Positions 1 through 7,231 are shown, counted from the stretch's first letter. The stretch is 7,654 bases of DNA from Oscillospiraceae bacterium (GCA_017381835.1 JAFOBK010000256.1:1-7654), one strand, 5' to 3'. Notes: generated by a model not told the origin, from the sequence alone. A program made the numbers and translations.

Positions 1-129
1 AGCAGGAAGCACCATGGCGATCAGAATCCAGTGTTTTTTTATACAGTGCAGCAGCTGGGCACCCTTGCTGCAGTCTCGCAACAGTATTGGTCTGTCTCTA
101 AGTTCCGTACTTTTCCTTCTGTTGATCAT
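1..129 (-). CDS. ABC sugar permease, LplB/YtcP type, N-terminal fragment (runs off left edge)
   Basis: Reading leftwards from an ATG at 129-127 gives 43 open codons to the window edge. The start is supported by a strong ribosome binding site, TAGGAGGTAA (plus-strand 136-145), six bases upstream. The visible protein has a basic, polar N-terminal stretch followed by IKKHWILIAMVLPA at residues 30-43, where a hydrophobic segment begins. This pattern of a charged tail, then a lysine-rich turn and a hydrophobic helix with a 'LP' motif, is typical of the first membrane segment of LplB/YtcP-type permeases of CUT1 saccharide importers (family knowledge). It lies 26 bp after the response-regulator stop, so it is probably co-transcribed with the two-component genes. 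That arrangement is common for YesMN-like systems controlling a sugar importer. The family call rests on few residues and on context. Another membrane protein is possible. Confidence 0.62.
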   Translation of the reverse strand, partial: MINRRKSTELRDRPILLRDCSKGAQLLHCIKKHWILIAMVLPA

Positions 130-135
130 GTGTGA

Positions 136-145
136 TTACCTCCTA
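136..145 (-). promoter_or_regulatory. Ribosome binding site of the permease fragment
   Basis: On the minus strand the sequence TAGGAGGTAA is an almost complete anti-Shine-Dalgarno match, six bases before the ATG at 129. It decides the start of the left-edge gene. It lies within the 26-bp gap after the response-regulator stop codon, so translation of the third gene starts independently but close to termination of the second. Confidence 0.75.
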
Positions 146-155
146 AGGGTTATTG

Positions 156-1391
156 CTATTGGTTTGCCTTGGTTCCCAGATGATTCCGATAGTTACGCGG
201 CGTCATACCGGTTTCCCGCTTGATAAACTGACTGAAATAGGCCCGCGTTGTAAACCCGGAAAGCTCCATTACCTGCTGTATGCTAAGCTCTGGCTTTTGA
301 AGCAGTCGGGTGATATGATCCATCCGCTTTCGGGTGATGTACTGGTTCATGGTCTCGCCGGTCTGCTCCTTGAACAGGCGGGACAGATAGGCGGAATTAT
401 ACCCAGTCACTTCGGATATCTGCGACAGCGACAGATCATTCGAAATGTTGTTTTTGACGTAATTCTTGATAAACCGCACTGTAACATGGGTGGAAGCGTC
501 CCGGTTTCCGGCAATCAGCCGTACGCAGGGGGCAAATTCGTCCTCCGGAAGATTTTCGGATATTTCCTTATAATAACGTGGAAGCTGACCGATTCCATTG
601 ACCACGCTGCTCAGATAGATCGCACTGTCCTCGCCGCAGGTTGCGCTGTATACGGATTGAACACGTTCCATGGAAGCAATAAGCCATTTTGTTGACAGCG
701 CCGAAGCTCTGGAATCCAGCTGAATCACAGAAGCGCAGCATCCATTTCTAATCGGACTGGTTACCATTTTTTCGATACGCCAGGCAAAGCAGTGCCTGAT
801 CGCTTTTTCCATCAGTGCGGAGCGGACAGCACTTCCCGGGGTACCACGGCTGATTACAAGCAGCAGGGGAACCATCGGGTCCGCAAATCCCAGCAGGGAA
901 AACGTTTCCTCCTGTTGGGATGCACGCTCCGGCATCAGGAGACGCTCCAGAAGCTGCGCTTTCAGCGGATCTGCCCTTTCTTTTTCTTCGAGCCAGGACT
1001 GATGATTCAGCTTTTTCTCCATCGCATCCATGATGGTCAAAATACGCTGGGCGATCGTTTCACTCTCTTCGGTTTTCAGGATATAGTCTGCAGCATGAAG
1101 CCGCAATCCTTCATAGGCATAGTCAAAATCTGAATGGGCGGTCAATAGGATCACTTCGCAGTCAGGATTGATCTGCTTTGCTTTTCTTGCCAATTCCAGC
1201 CCGCTCATATCGGGCATTCGGATGTCGGTAATCAGCAAATTGATCGGAAGCTGCTCGCACAGTTTCAGTGCCTGCTGACCCCGGTATGCACTGTGGACTT
1301 CCATTTCCATGGTGACGGTTCTCTCTAAAATCGAATGGATCGTATCCACAACATGGGGCTCGTCATCAACAAGCAGAATCTGGAATGTCAT
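156..1391 (-). CDS. Response regulator with AraC-type DNA-binding domain (YesN-like)
   Basis: This 411-residue cytoplasmic regulator is the likely partner of the adjacent kinase. Residues 1-120 form a CheY-like receiver: acidic pair D9/D10, phosphoacceptor D56 in LLITDIRMPD, T84 in ILLTAHS and K106 in YILK are all present, so phosphorylation should work. Residues 125-300 are a variable linker typical of YesN-type proteins. Residues 303-402 are an AraC/XylS helix-turn-helix domain with both helix pairs, SLSQISEVTGYNSAYLSRLF (321-340) and the signature segment VMELSGFTTRAYFSQFIKRE (374-393). The ATG at 1391 is preceded by GGAGGAG (plus-strand 1398-1404), which lies inside the end of the kinase gene; the genes overlap by 26 bp. 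Known relatives activate neighbouring sugar transport and hydrolase genes. The divergent oxidoreductase-GH43 operon and the downstream permease are the obvious candidate targets (inference). Confidence 0.95.
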   Translation of the reverse strand: MTFQILLVDDEPHVVDTIHSILERTVTMEMEVHSAYRGQQALKLCEQLPINLLITDIRMPDMSGLELARKAKQINPDCEVILLTAHSDFDYAYEGLRLHAADYILKTEESETIAQRILTIMDAMEKKLNHQSWLEEKERADPLKAQLLERLLMPERASQQEETFSLLGFADPMVPLLLVISRGTPGSAVRSALMEKAIRHCFAWRIEKMVTSPIRNGCCASVIQLDSRASALSTKWLIASMERVQSVYSATCGEDSAIYLSSVVNGIGQLPRYYKEISENLPEDEFAPCVRLIAGNRDASTHVTVRFIKNYVKNNISNDLSLSQISEVTGYNSAYLSRLFKEQTGETMNQYITRKRMDHITRLLQKPELSIQQVMELSGFTTRAYFSQFIKRETGMTPRNYRNHLGTKANQ

Positions 1392-3141
1392 GGTCTGCTC
1401 CTCCGATCTTTAAGATTACTTTCAGTCCGCCCAGACTGCTCTGGCACAGTTCCACTCCGCCAAGCTCTCCATAACGGAGTTTCAGCCTGCGGTGCACATT
1501 GGTAAGACCGCTGGTACGGCTGTCGTCGTCCGTAGTTTCCAGCTGGTGGCACAGCTGCAGCAGACGCTGCTGCGAAAAACCATCGCCGCTGTTTTCCACA
1601 ACGAGGCTGTTTTCCGCAAAAGCGACGCGAATAACCGCGTTTCCGGAGGATGCGCCCAGACCATACTCGATGCAGTTTTCGAGAATTGGCTGCAGAAACA
1701 GTCTGGGAACCATTCTGGACCGCATCCTATCGGGGATCTCCGGTATTTCTGCCCGGACCGTCCCCCCGTAACGCATCAGTTGGATATTCAGGTATGTCAC
1801 GGCGTGGTCATATTCTTCTTCCAAGGGCAGAAGATCGCCCTCCGCCTTTGTAATGAAACGAAAATACTTGCCCAGATATCCGGAAAACTCCGCAGCGATT
1901 TCCGTTTCTTCATTTTCCAGCATGGAGCGTAGAAAGAAGAAGCTGTTATATAGAAAATGGGGATTGATCTGTGCCTGCAAGGTCTTCAGCTGCGAACGCT
2001 GCAGCGTGATAGTCTGGCGGTAATTGGTATCAATCAGCTCCCTTAAATGGGAAATCATCCGGTTAAAGCCCTCGGCAAGCGCATTGAACTCCCGGGAGTT
2101 CTGTGGACCGACGCTGACATTCAGATTGCCTCGACCTGCTGTATAGAATGCCGCAGTCAATGCCTGGACAGGACGATTGACGTATCGGTTCAGTGTCAGC
2201 ATGAGGATGAACATGGCAAGCAGTGCTGTAACCAGGAAAAGAAGCATGATTTTCAGCAGCATATTCGGCACTGCATTCATCTGACTTGCAGGAATCAGCT
2301 GCACGAAGGAACTGTCAAGCAATGCACTGTAGCATCCCATGGTCACATATTCTTCTCCCGCAAGCGTCACTGTTCTCTGCCAGGATGTCTCCCGAGGAAG
2401 CTCTGAAAACAGCACATTGATATCCTTGTCGTTCAGGTTGATGCCGCCGCGGCTGTTGATGAAGCTCTCCGACGCATGGTGATACAGGAGCGCATTCTTG
2501 CCGGAATATGTATTAAAGCTGGATAGGAGATTTTGCAGGTCGGTTTTGTTCAAATGGGCATTCACCACAATATGCCCTGCATTTTCCCGGAAAGCTGTGT
2601 TCGGATACATGATACCAACGTAGTATTCCCCATCCATCACCATCAGAAGCTGCGGCTGGCTTTTCATCATTTGGTTCAGCAGTTCTAGATCCTCCTGCGA
2701 AATATCGGTTACATCGGAAGATCCGATGGTCGGTCTGGAATGCATACACATTTCCAGCTTGGGAAAATACACATCCAGCTCATTCACCAGGGGATTGATG
2801 CCCCGGGCAACCGTTAACTCCGAAAATCTTTCCTGAACTTCCCATTGGTATTCTGCCTGGGTGTGAAAGCTCCCCAGCCGAACCTTGGTATAGAAATTGA
2901 CCAACTGGGCACCTTCTCGGATAAACAGCTGCTCGTAAATGCCTGCGTGAATCTTTTTCAGGTTCTCTTCAAAGGTATCCCGCAGATAGGTCACATTGTT
3001 TTGTGCAGAGGAATGTATCTCCCGGGTTACCATTTGCCGTCCCCATAATGTGCCCACCGCCTGAATGGCAGACAGCGCCAGCAGCAGCACCAGCACAATC
3101 AAAATTAGCCACCGTACCAGGAAGACCTTTTTCGTGTTCAT
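1366..3141 (-). CDS. Membrane sensor histidine kinase (YesM-like)
   Basis: This 591-residue protein has the order expected of YesM/LytS-type sugar sensor kinases. A first membrane segment lies at about 9-31, an extracellular sensor region of about 260 residues (dCache-like in size) at 32-292, a second membrane segment at about 294-317, a HAMP-like region at about 318-370, and a His_kinase module with phosphoacceptor H395 in QINPHFLYN. The ATPase domain follows: N-box LQPILENCIEYG (483-494), G1-like VVENSGDGF (514-522) and G2-like TSGLTNVHRRL (543-553). The N-box and G1 residues are intact, so it should be active. The ATG at 3141 has GGAGGAAA just upstream. It is first in a leftward run with the response regulator. 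The extracellular domain presumably senses a saccharide or its binding protein; the ligand cannot be read from sequence. Confidence 0.95.
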   Translation of the reverse strand: MNTKKVFLVRWLILIVLVLLLALSAIQAVGTLWGRQMVTREIHSSAQNNVTYLRDTFEENLKKIHAGIYEQLFIREGAQLVNFYTKVRLGSFHTQAEYQWEVQERFSELTVARGINPLVNELDVYFPKLEMCMHSRPTIGSSDVTDISQEDLELLNQMMKSQPQLLMVMDGEYYVGIMYPNTAFRENAGHIVVNAHLNKTDLQNLLSSFNTYSGKNALLYHHASESFINSRGGINLNDKDINVLFSELPRETSWQRTVTLAGEEYVTMGCYSALLDSSFVQLIPASQMNAVPNMLLKIMLLFLVTALLAMFILMLTLNRYVNRPVQALTAAFYTAGRGNLNVSVGPQNSREFNALAEGFNRMISHLRELIDTNYRQTITLQRSQLKTLQAQINPHFLYNSFFFLRSMLENEETEIAAEFSGYLGKYFRFITKAEGDLLPLEEEYDHAVTYLNIQLMRYGGTVRAEIPEIPDRMRSRMVPRLFLQPILENCIEYGLGASSGNAVIRVAFAENSLVVENSGDGFSQQRLLQLCHQLETTDDDSRTSGLTNVHRRLKLRYGELGGVELCQSSLGGLKVILKIGGADHDIPDSAC

Positions 3142-3300
3142 ATTATTTCCTCCGATTTCTGTTGAAAATATACAATATCCACGTTGCTCTTGTAAATAAA
3201 ATAAGCATTTTGACGTAAAGAATTCGATAAAATGTCATGAAATCTATCTTTTCTCCATAGCGCCCATCTGCTACAATAATTTTGAAAGGATGTGGCAAAT
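3142..3300. promoter_or_regulatory. Divergent intergenic control region
   Basis: This 159-bp AT-rich gap separates the leftward kinase from the rightward oxidoreductase and must hold promoters for both. The leftward promoter is clear. Rightward, a TACAAT -10 candidate lies at 3272-3277, but the bases 17 bp upstream (3249-3254, TTTTCT) are a poor -35, as expected for an activator-dependent promoter. An alternative is TTGACG (3210-3215) with a weak TGTCAT (3233-3238) after 17 bp. No clear catabolite-responsive cre palindrome was seen. The segment about 3200-3260 is the likely place for response-regulator binding (inference). Confidence 0.5.
3167..3196 (-). promoter_or_regulatory. Sigma-A-like promoter of the two-component run
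   Basis: On the minus strand, TTTACA (plus-strand 3191-3196) and TATATT (3167-3172) each match the -35 and -10 consensus at five of six bases and are separated by 18 bp. Transcription would start near 3160, leaving a leader of roughly 20 bases that contains the kinase ribosome binding site. This suggests basal, activator-independent expression of the sensor pair. Confidence 0.6.
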
Positions 3301-4566
3301 ATGGATGTATTCACCTATCTGGAAAACATCCCAAAGTGGGATGCATTTGACGTGATCGTATGCGGCGGCGGTTTGTCCGGTATCGCAGCCGCCCTGTCTG
3401 CTGCCCGTCGGGGAAAGAAAGTGCTGCTGCTGGAAAAGCAGTGTACGCTGGGTGGTTTGGCCACCGCAGGACTGGTAAACTACTGGGTTCCTCTGTGCAA
3501 TGGGCGCGGAAAGCTCATCATCAAAGGAATGGCGCAGGAGTTCCTGCAGCTTTCCGTAAAATATGGATTTGACACTTTCTGTCCCGACTGGAAAAACGGA
3601 GAACCCAGCCATCCCACAAAGCAGCGCTCGGACAGCTGGTTTTCTGCGGGCATTTTTTCCCTCGCCCTGCTGAAGCTCCTGAAAGATGCGGGCGTGGAAA
3701 TCCTCTATGATGCTCTGGTCTCTGTGCCTGTAATGGACGGGCATCATTGCTGTGGTGTGATTGTCGACGGCAAATCCGGTCGGCGGTTTTATGGCTGCAA
3801 CATGCTGGTGGACGCAACCGGGGATGCCGCTGTACTGAAGCAGGCAGGGGTTCCCACCGTGGACGGCACCAACTATTTTACCTATTACGGCGAGGGAATC
3901 ACGCTGGAAGGGTGCCGCAAAGCACTTGAGAAGGAGGATATTTTTCTTGCCTATTACCATCCTTACGGCGGACCGGCAAATTTGCACGGCGGCTTCCATC
4001 CCGAGGACAAGCCACTCTATCAGGGTGTTTCCATGGAGGTTATCAACGAATATTTGCAGGAAAATCAGCTTCTGATGCTCGAAAAAGAAAAAGATAAGCC
4101 CAGAGGCAGCCGGAATATTCATATGCTCCCTGCCATGCCGCAGCTTCGCACCGCCCGGCGAATTGACGCGGATGCGGTGCTGAAAGGAGAAGATTGTTAC
4201 CATCATTGTGAAACCTCCATTGGTACAATATGTGATTTTGAGCACCGGGACCGGCTGTACGAGGTGCCCTACGGTACGCTGGTCAAAAAAGGCTTTGACA
4301 ATATGATCACCTGCGGACGCAGCGCCGCAGGCGAGGGCTGGGGCTGGGATATTCTCCGGGTAATCCCCCCTGCGGTACTCACCGGACAGGCAGCAGGTGT
4401 TGCGGCATCCATAGCCATTGATGAAAGCTGTCCCATCCCGGAAGTGCCGATTGCTGACTTGCAGCAGCTCCTCCGCGAAACCGGAGTGATCATCCATTTC
4501 GAGGACAGCTGGGTCCCGAAGGATGATTATCCGGACACCCACGCAGAGCTGGCAGACCACATTTGA
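3301..4566 (+). CDS. FAD-dependent oxidoreductase (PF12831-like)
   Basis: This is a 421-residue flavoprotein, probably cytoplasmic because no signal peptide is visible. The N-terminal Rossmann fold carries FDVIVCGGGLSGIAAALSAA (16-35) with the dinucleotide GGGxxG, an acidic residue E45 at the end of strand 2 (VLLLEK) that should bind the FAD ribose, and GGLAT at 51-55. DATGDAA (171-177) is the second FAD-contacting segment, and the C-terminal CGRSAAGEGWGWDILRVIPP followed by TGQAAGVAA (338-369) is typical of the 'FAD-dependent oxidoreductase' family often found in carbohydrate gene clusters. The start is taken as ATG 3301 because AAAGGA (3285-3290) is ten bases upstream; an in-frame GTG at 3292 is too close to it. 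It is the first gene of a probable operon with the GH43 gene 12 bp downstream. Substrate and electron acceptor are unknown. Confidence 0.88.
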   Translation: MDVFTYLENIPKWDAFDVIVCGGGLSGIAAALSAARRGKKVLLLEKQCTLGGLATAGLVNYWVPLCNGRGKLIIKGMAQEFLQLSVKYGFDTFCPDWKNGEPSHPTKQRSDSWFSAGIFSLALLKLLKDAGVEILYDALVSVPVMDGHHCCGVIVDGKSGRRFYGCNMLVDATGDAAVLKQAGVPTVDGTNYFTYYGEGITLEGCRKALEKEDIFLAYYHPYGGPANLHGGFHPEDKPLYQGVSMEVINEYLQENQLLMLEKEKDKPRGSRNIHMLPAMPQLRTARRIDADAVLKGEDCYHHCETSIGTICDFEHRDRLYEVPYGTLVKKGFDNMITCGRSAAGEGWGWDILRVIPPAVLTGQAAGVAASIAIDESCPIPEVPIADLQQLLRETGVIIHFEDSWVPKDDYPDTHAELADHI

Positions 4567-4570
4567 GGGA
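4565..4570 (+). promoter_or_regulatory. Ribosome binding site of the GH43 gene overlapping the upstream stop
   Basis: GAGGGA starts at the second base of the oxidoreductase TGA stop (4564-4566) and lies eight bases before the hydrolase ATG at 4579. Ribosomes ending the first gene would therefore sit on the start signal of the second, which points to translational coupling. Confidence 0.65.
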
Positions 4571-4578
4571 TTGACATC

Positions 4579-6243
4579 ATGAAATACTATTGCAACCCCC
4601 TGAATATCCCCTATAAATACCAGTTGAGAGGACATGGAAAGCCAAATAACCGGGAAGCTGCAGATCCCACGCTGATCCGCTTCAAGGGAAGCTATTTCCT
4701 TTTCCCTTCCATGACTGCCGGATTTTTCACCAGTGACGATCTGGTGGACTGGGAATTTCATCCCTTCATCGGTCAGATGCCTGTCTATGACTACGCTCCG
4801 GATGTATGTGCGGTGGGCGGCTGGCTTTACTTCTCTGCGTCCAACGGGCATGTCCGCAGCTTTTACCGGGCAAAAGATCCCCGCTATGACCACTTTGAGA
4901 AAATCCCGGCAGCCTTCGCCTTCTGGGACCCCCATCTGTTTTTGGACGAGGATGGCAGACTGTACTTCTATTGGGGCTGTTCTGACCAGACCCCGATCTA
5001 CGGTGTGGAAGTAGACCGCGATTCTCTGCTTCCCAAATGTGAACCAGTGGGGCTGATTCAGGGACACCCGGAAAGAATCGGCCATGAACGGATGGGAGAA
5101 GAGAACGTGCCGTGCAAAGATGGGGCACTTCCCTACATGGAAGGTCCATGGATGACCAAATGGGGTGGAAAATACTATCTCCAATATGCCGCCCCTGGAA
5201 CAGAATTCAACGTCTATGCGGACGGTGTTTACATAGGCGACGGGCCGCTTGGACCGTTCCGTTTCGCACGAAATAACCCTTACTCCTTCCAGCCCGGCGG
5301 CTTTATCACCGGTGCGGGGCATGGCTCCACGCTCAGAGATCATAGCGGGAATTGGTGGCATACCGCAACCATGCAGATCAGTCGCAACCATCCCTATGAG
5401 CGGCGGCTCGGACTGTGGCGGGCAGGATTTGACGATGAAGGCGAACTCTTCTGCGACCAGCGTTTCGGTGATTGGCCAAGATCCACCGCAGATGCACCCT
5501 GGAGTCCGCCTCGATGGATGCTACTGTCTTACAGAAAACCCGTCCGGGTCTCCTCCGGCACGCACGGAGAATATGTGGCGGACGAGAGCATCCGTACATG
5601 GTGGAGCGCCGCCGGTAATCAGAGCGGGGAATGGGTCGAGGTAGACCTGGAGGCAGAATGTCAGGTACATGCCATACAGGTCAATTTCGCCGACGAAGGG
5701 ATCGACGTACTGCCCGAGCCCGATGCCGTCTGGAGCCGGGATCTGGGTGTCCCCCGTGTCATTGAGCAGCGGTCGCTCCGCACCCGGTGGCTGCTGGAAG
5801 GCAGCGTGGATGGGCAGACCTATTTTACCATAGAAGATAAACGTCACGCTACTACAGACTTGCCTCACGATTTGGTTGTGCGGGAAAACGGCTCTTCCTG
5901 CCGCTTTGTCCGTCTGACGGTAACGGAATTACCCTATCATCAATCTCCCAGGGTATCCGGTCTGCGGATTTTCGGCAAAGGAAATGCTCCCGCCCCTGCC
6001 AGAGCGAATGCCGTCGGTCAGCGGATTGGGCAAATGGACGCAGCCGTTTCCTGGGACACCGAAAATGCTGTTGGGGCAGTTATTCTCTGGGGACATGCCC
6101 CAAACAAGCTGTATCACAGCCGCATGGTATACGGTGCCAATTCCGGTCGCATAACGGCACTGATCGCCGGAGAGAAAGCCTTTGCCAGAGTGGACACGTT
6201 CAACGAAGGTGGTGTCACGGAAGGTGTTGTTTTCGAACTGTAA
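4579..6243 (+). CDS. Family 43 glycoside hydrolase with discoidin-like (F5/8 type C) and FN3-like domains
   Basis: This is a 554-residue inverting glycosidase candidate. Residues about 20-310 form a five-bladed beta-propeller of the GH43 type. The expected acidic triad is visible: D29 in EAADPTLI (general base), D117 in FWDPHLFLDEDG (pKa modulator) and E188 in YMEGPWMTK (general acid). GHGS at 247-250 supplies the histidine that in this family usually sits near the central metal or water. Residues about 315-467 resemble a discoidin/F5-8C galactose-binding fold (SGEWVEVDLEAECQVHAIQV, then LLEGSVDGQTY, FVRLTV and VSGLRIFG). Residues about 475-554 resemble a fibronectin III tail (FARVDTFNEGGVTEG). 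There is no signal peptide, so it should act inside the cell on imported oligosaccharides. GH43 members usually cut arabinosides, xylosides or galactosides; the exact bond cannot be assigned. Confidence 0.92.
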   Translation: MKYYCNPLNIPYKYQLRGHGKPNNREAADPTLIRFKGSYFLFPSMTAGFFTSDDLVDWEFHPFIGQMPVYDYAPDVCAVGGWLYFSASNGHVRSFYRAKDPRYDHFEKIPAAFAFWDPHLFLDEDGRLYFYWGCSDQTPIYGVEVDRDSLLPKCEPVGLIQGHPERIGHERMGEENVPCKDGALPYMEGPWMTKWGGKYYLQYAAPGTEFNVYADGVYIGDGPLGPFRFARNNPYSFQPGGFITGAGHGSTLRDHSGNWWHTATMQISRNHPYERRLGLWRAGFDDEGELFCDQRFGDWPRSTADAPWSPPRWMLLSYRKPVRVSSGTHGEYVADESIRTWWSAAGNQSGEWVEVDLEAECQVHAIQVNFADEGIDVLPEPDAVWSRDLGVPRVIEQRSLRTRWLLEGSVDGQTYFTIEDKRHATTDLPHDLVVRENGSSCRFVRLTVTELPYHQSPRVSGLRIFGKGNAPAPARANAVGQRIGQMDAAVSWDTENAVGAVILWGHAPNKLYHSRMVYGANSGRITALIAGEKAFARVDTFNEGGVTEGVVFEL

Positions 6244-6305
6244 TGATGAGTAAGGATTGTTAATATTCTTTTTTGCCCCTATTAATTGTTTAAGGCGGTG
6301 CAATT
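6244..6305 (+). other. Short AT-rich gap with a weak hairpin and T run
   Basis: After the GH43 stop, AAGGAT (6252-6257) can pair with ATTCTT (6265-6270) across a seven-base loop, followed by TTTT (6271-6274). This might end part of the upstream transcript, but the stem has only six pairs, one of them G-U. AAGGCGG at 6292-6298 is the ribosome binding site of the following phosphatase gene. Base composition drops sharply at this gap. Confidence 0.3.
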
Positions 6306-7021
6306 ATGCTGTTGTTCTATATTCGTCATGGAGATCCAATTTACCACCCGGATGACCTGACAGGTTTAGGAATGCGACAGGCAGAGGCTCTGGCTCGGCG
6401 ACTTTCTCTCTATGGTTTGGACTCAATTTATTCATCTACGTCAAAACGAGCTAGGCTTACGGCAAATCCAACGGCTCAAATTCTAAAGAGAGAAATAGTG
6501 GAACTCGATTGGTGCAAGGAAGACTATGCTTATCAAGATTTCTCTGCCCCCAACGAGTTCGGTAAGATAAAATGGCTTTTTGAAATAGCGTCGTTGCGCT
6601 CTGTTATGGTGTCTGACGAGGTGACGGCATTGGGCCACCGGTGGTGGGAGCATCCCCAATTAGCAGATCCCCGCTACCGCAACGGATATTATCGAATCCG
6701 GACGGAAACCCATGCTTTTTGGCGGATCAGGGATACATATTTGACGCGAGTAGTAGTACCTATCAGGCAACCCGTGAAAATCAGCAGCGGATCGCGCTTT
6801 TTGCCCATCAAGGGTTTGGCATGGCTTTTATGAGCAGTGTTTTGAATATCCCGTACCCGATGTATTGCACCAGATTTGATATGTGTCACTCAGGGATGAC
6901 GGTAATTAGTTTTTCTGAAAAGATTGGAAAAACTGTGCCTACAGTGCTGACCCTGTCCAATGATGCTCATCTTTATCGCGACGGGCTTCCAACTAATTAT
7001 CAAAATAAAATCCGTTTTTAA
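6306..7021 (+). pseudogene. Histidine phosphatase family (phosphoglycerate-mutase-like), frameshifted
   Basis: The N-terminal part (6306 onward) begins MLLFYIRHGDP, containing the RHG phosphohistidine motif (H8), followed by SSTSKRARLTANPTA (43-57), the arginine-bearing segment typical of this superfamily. After F138 the frame fails and would end in a short unrelated tail, stopping at 6833 (175 residues). The homologous continuation is in the -1 frame, beginning LADQGYIFDA, with the second catalytic histidine H168 in ALFAHQGFG and a conserved-looking C-terminus ending at 7021. One extra T in the run 6716-6720 would restore a single 238-residue protein, the normal size. AAGGCGG lies upstream of the ATG. 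Composition is lower in GC than in the preceding genes (about 42% at 6421-6480 against about 63% at 5281-5340). Mutation, sequencing error or -1 slippage cannot be told apart here. Confidence 0.82.
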
Positions 7022-7059
7022 CATTCACTGTAACGAAAGTAGGTCTATTAGTCGAATGT
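7021..7059 (+). other. Imperfect hairpin just after the phosphatase stop
   Basis: ACATTCACT (7021-7029) can pair with AGTCGAATGT (7050-7059) as nine base pairs with one bulged C and a 20-base loop. It starts at the last base of the stop codon. No T run follows, so it may be a 3'-end stabilising structure rather than a terminator, or a chance match. Confidence 0.25.
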
Positions 7060-7075
7060 ACTACAAAACGAAAAA

Positions 7076-7107
7076 ATCCCGGGTTACCAATTCTGGTAAC
7101 CCGGGAT
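7076..7107 (-). terminator. Intrinsic terminator of the leftward NuoE-like gene
   Basis: ATCCCGGGTTACCA (7076-7089) and TGGTAACCCGGGAT (7094-7107) form a perfect 14-bp stem with a four-base ATTC loop. On the minus strand the stem is followed by a run of T (complement of A 7071-7075) and then more T-rich sequence, as expected for rho-independent termination of the gene entering from the right. On the plus strand the hairpin is followed by AAAAC rather than T, so termination of the convergent phosphatase transcript would be weaker. Confidence 0.88.
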
Positions 7108-7231
7108 AAAACTTATTCAGATAAAGACCTCGCAGGTGAGATCTTCCCACTGAGAGGGTCTTAAATACTGACCCTTGGCTTTTCTGTATGCAGTAGCTTC
7201 CTCGTATCCGATGGAAAACTTGAAGTACAGA
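7108..7231 (-). other. 3' untranslated stretch of the NuoE-like transcript
   Basis: These 124 bases lie between the NuoE-like stop and the terminator. Two mutually exclusive short pairings are possible: AGACC (7125-7129) with GGTCT (7157-7161), and AGGGTC (7155-7160) with GACCCT (7170-7175). The stretch is also open in a frame shifted from that of NuoE, giving a 50-codon reading frame from an ATG at 7269 to a TGA at 7117-7119. It has no ribosome binding site of its own and no recognisable family. Confidence 0.3.

Noticed and set aside
153..695. A 180-codon plus-strand frame opposite the response regulator.
   Set aside because: It is antisense to the AraC-type domain, has no ribosome binding site evidence and no recognisable motif.
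3292..3294. GTG as the start of the FAD oxidoreductase.
   Set aside because: It is one base from the AAAGGA ribosome binding site; the ATG at 3301 has proper spacing.
3271..5391. A 706-codon open frame on the minus strand across the oxidoreductase and the first half of the GH43 gene.
   Set aside because: It runs antisense through two genes with clear family motifs, shows no recognisable domain itself, and is best explained as a codon-bias shadow.
6641..7021. A separate 126-residue gene starting at ATG 6641.
   Set aside because: Its first 25 or so residues are out-of-frame translation of the phosphatase; only the part after about 6719 is real, as the phosphatase C-terminus.
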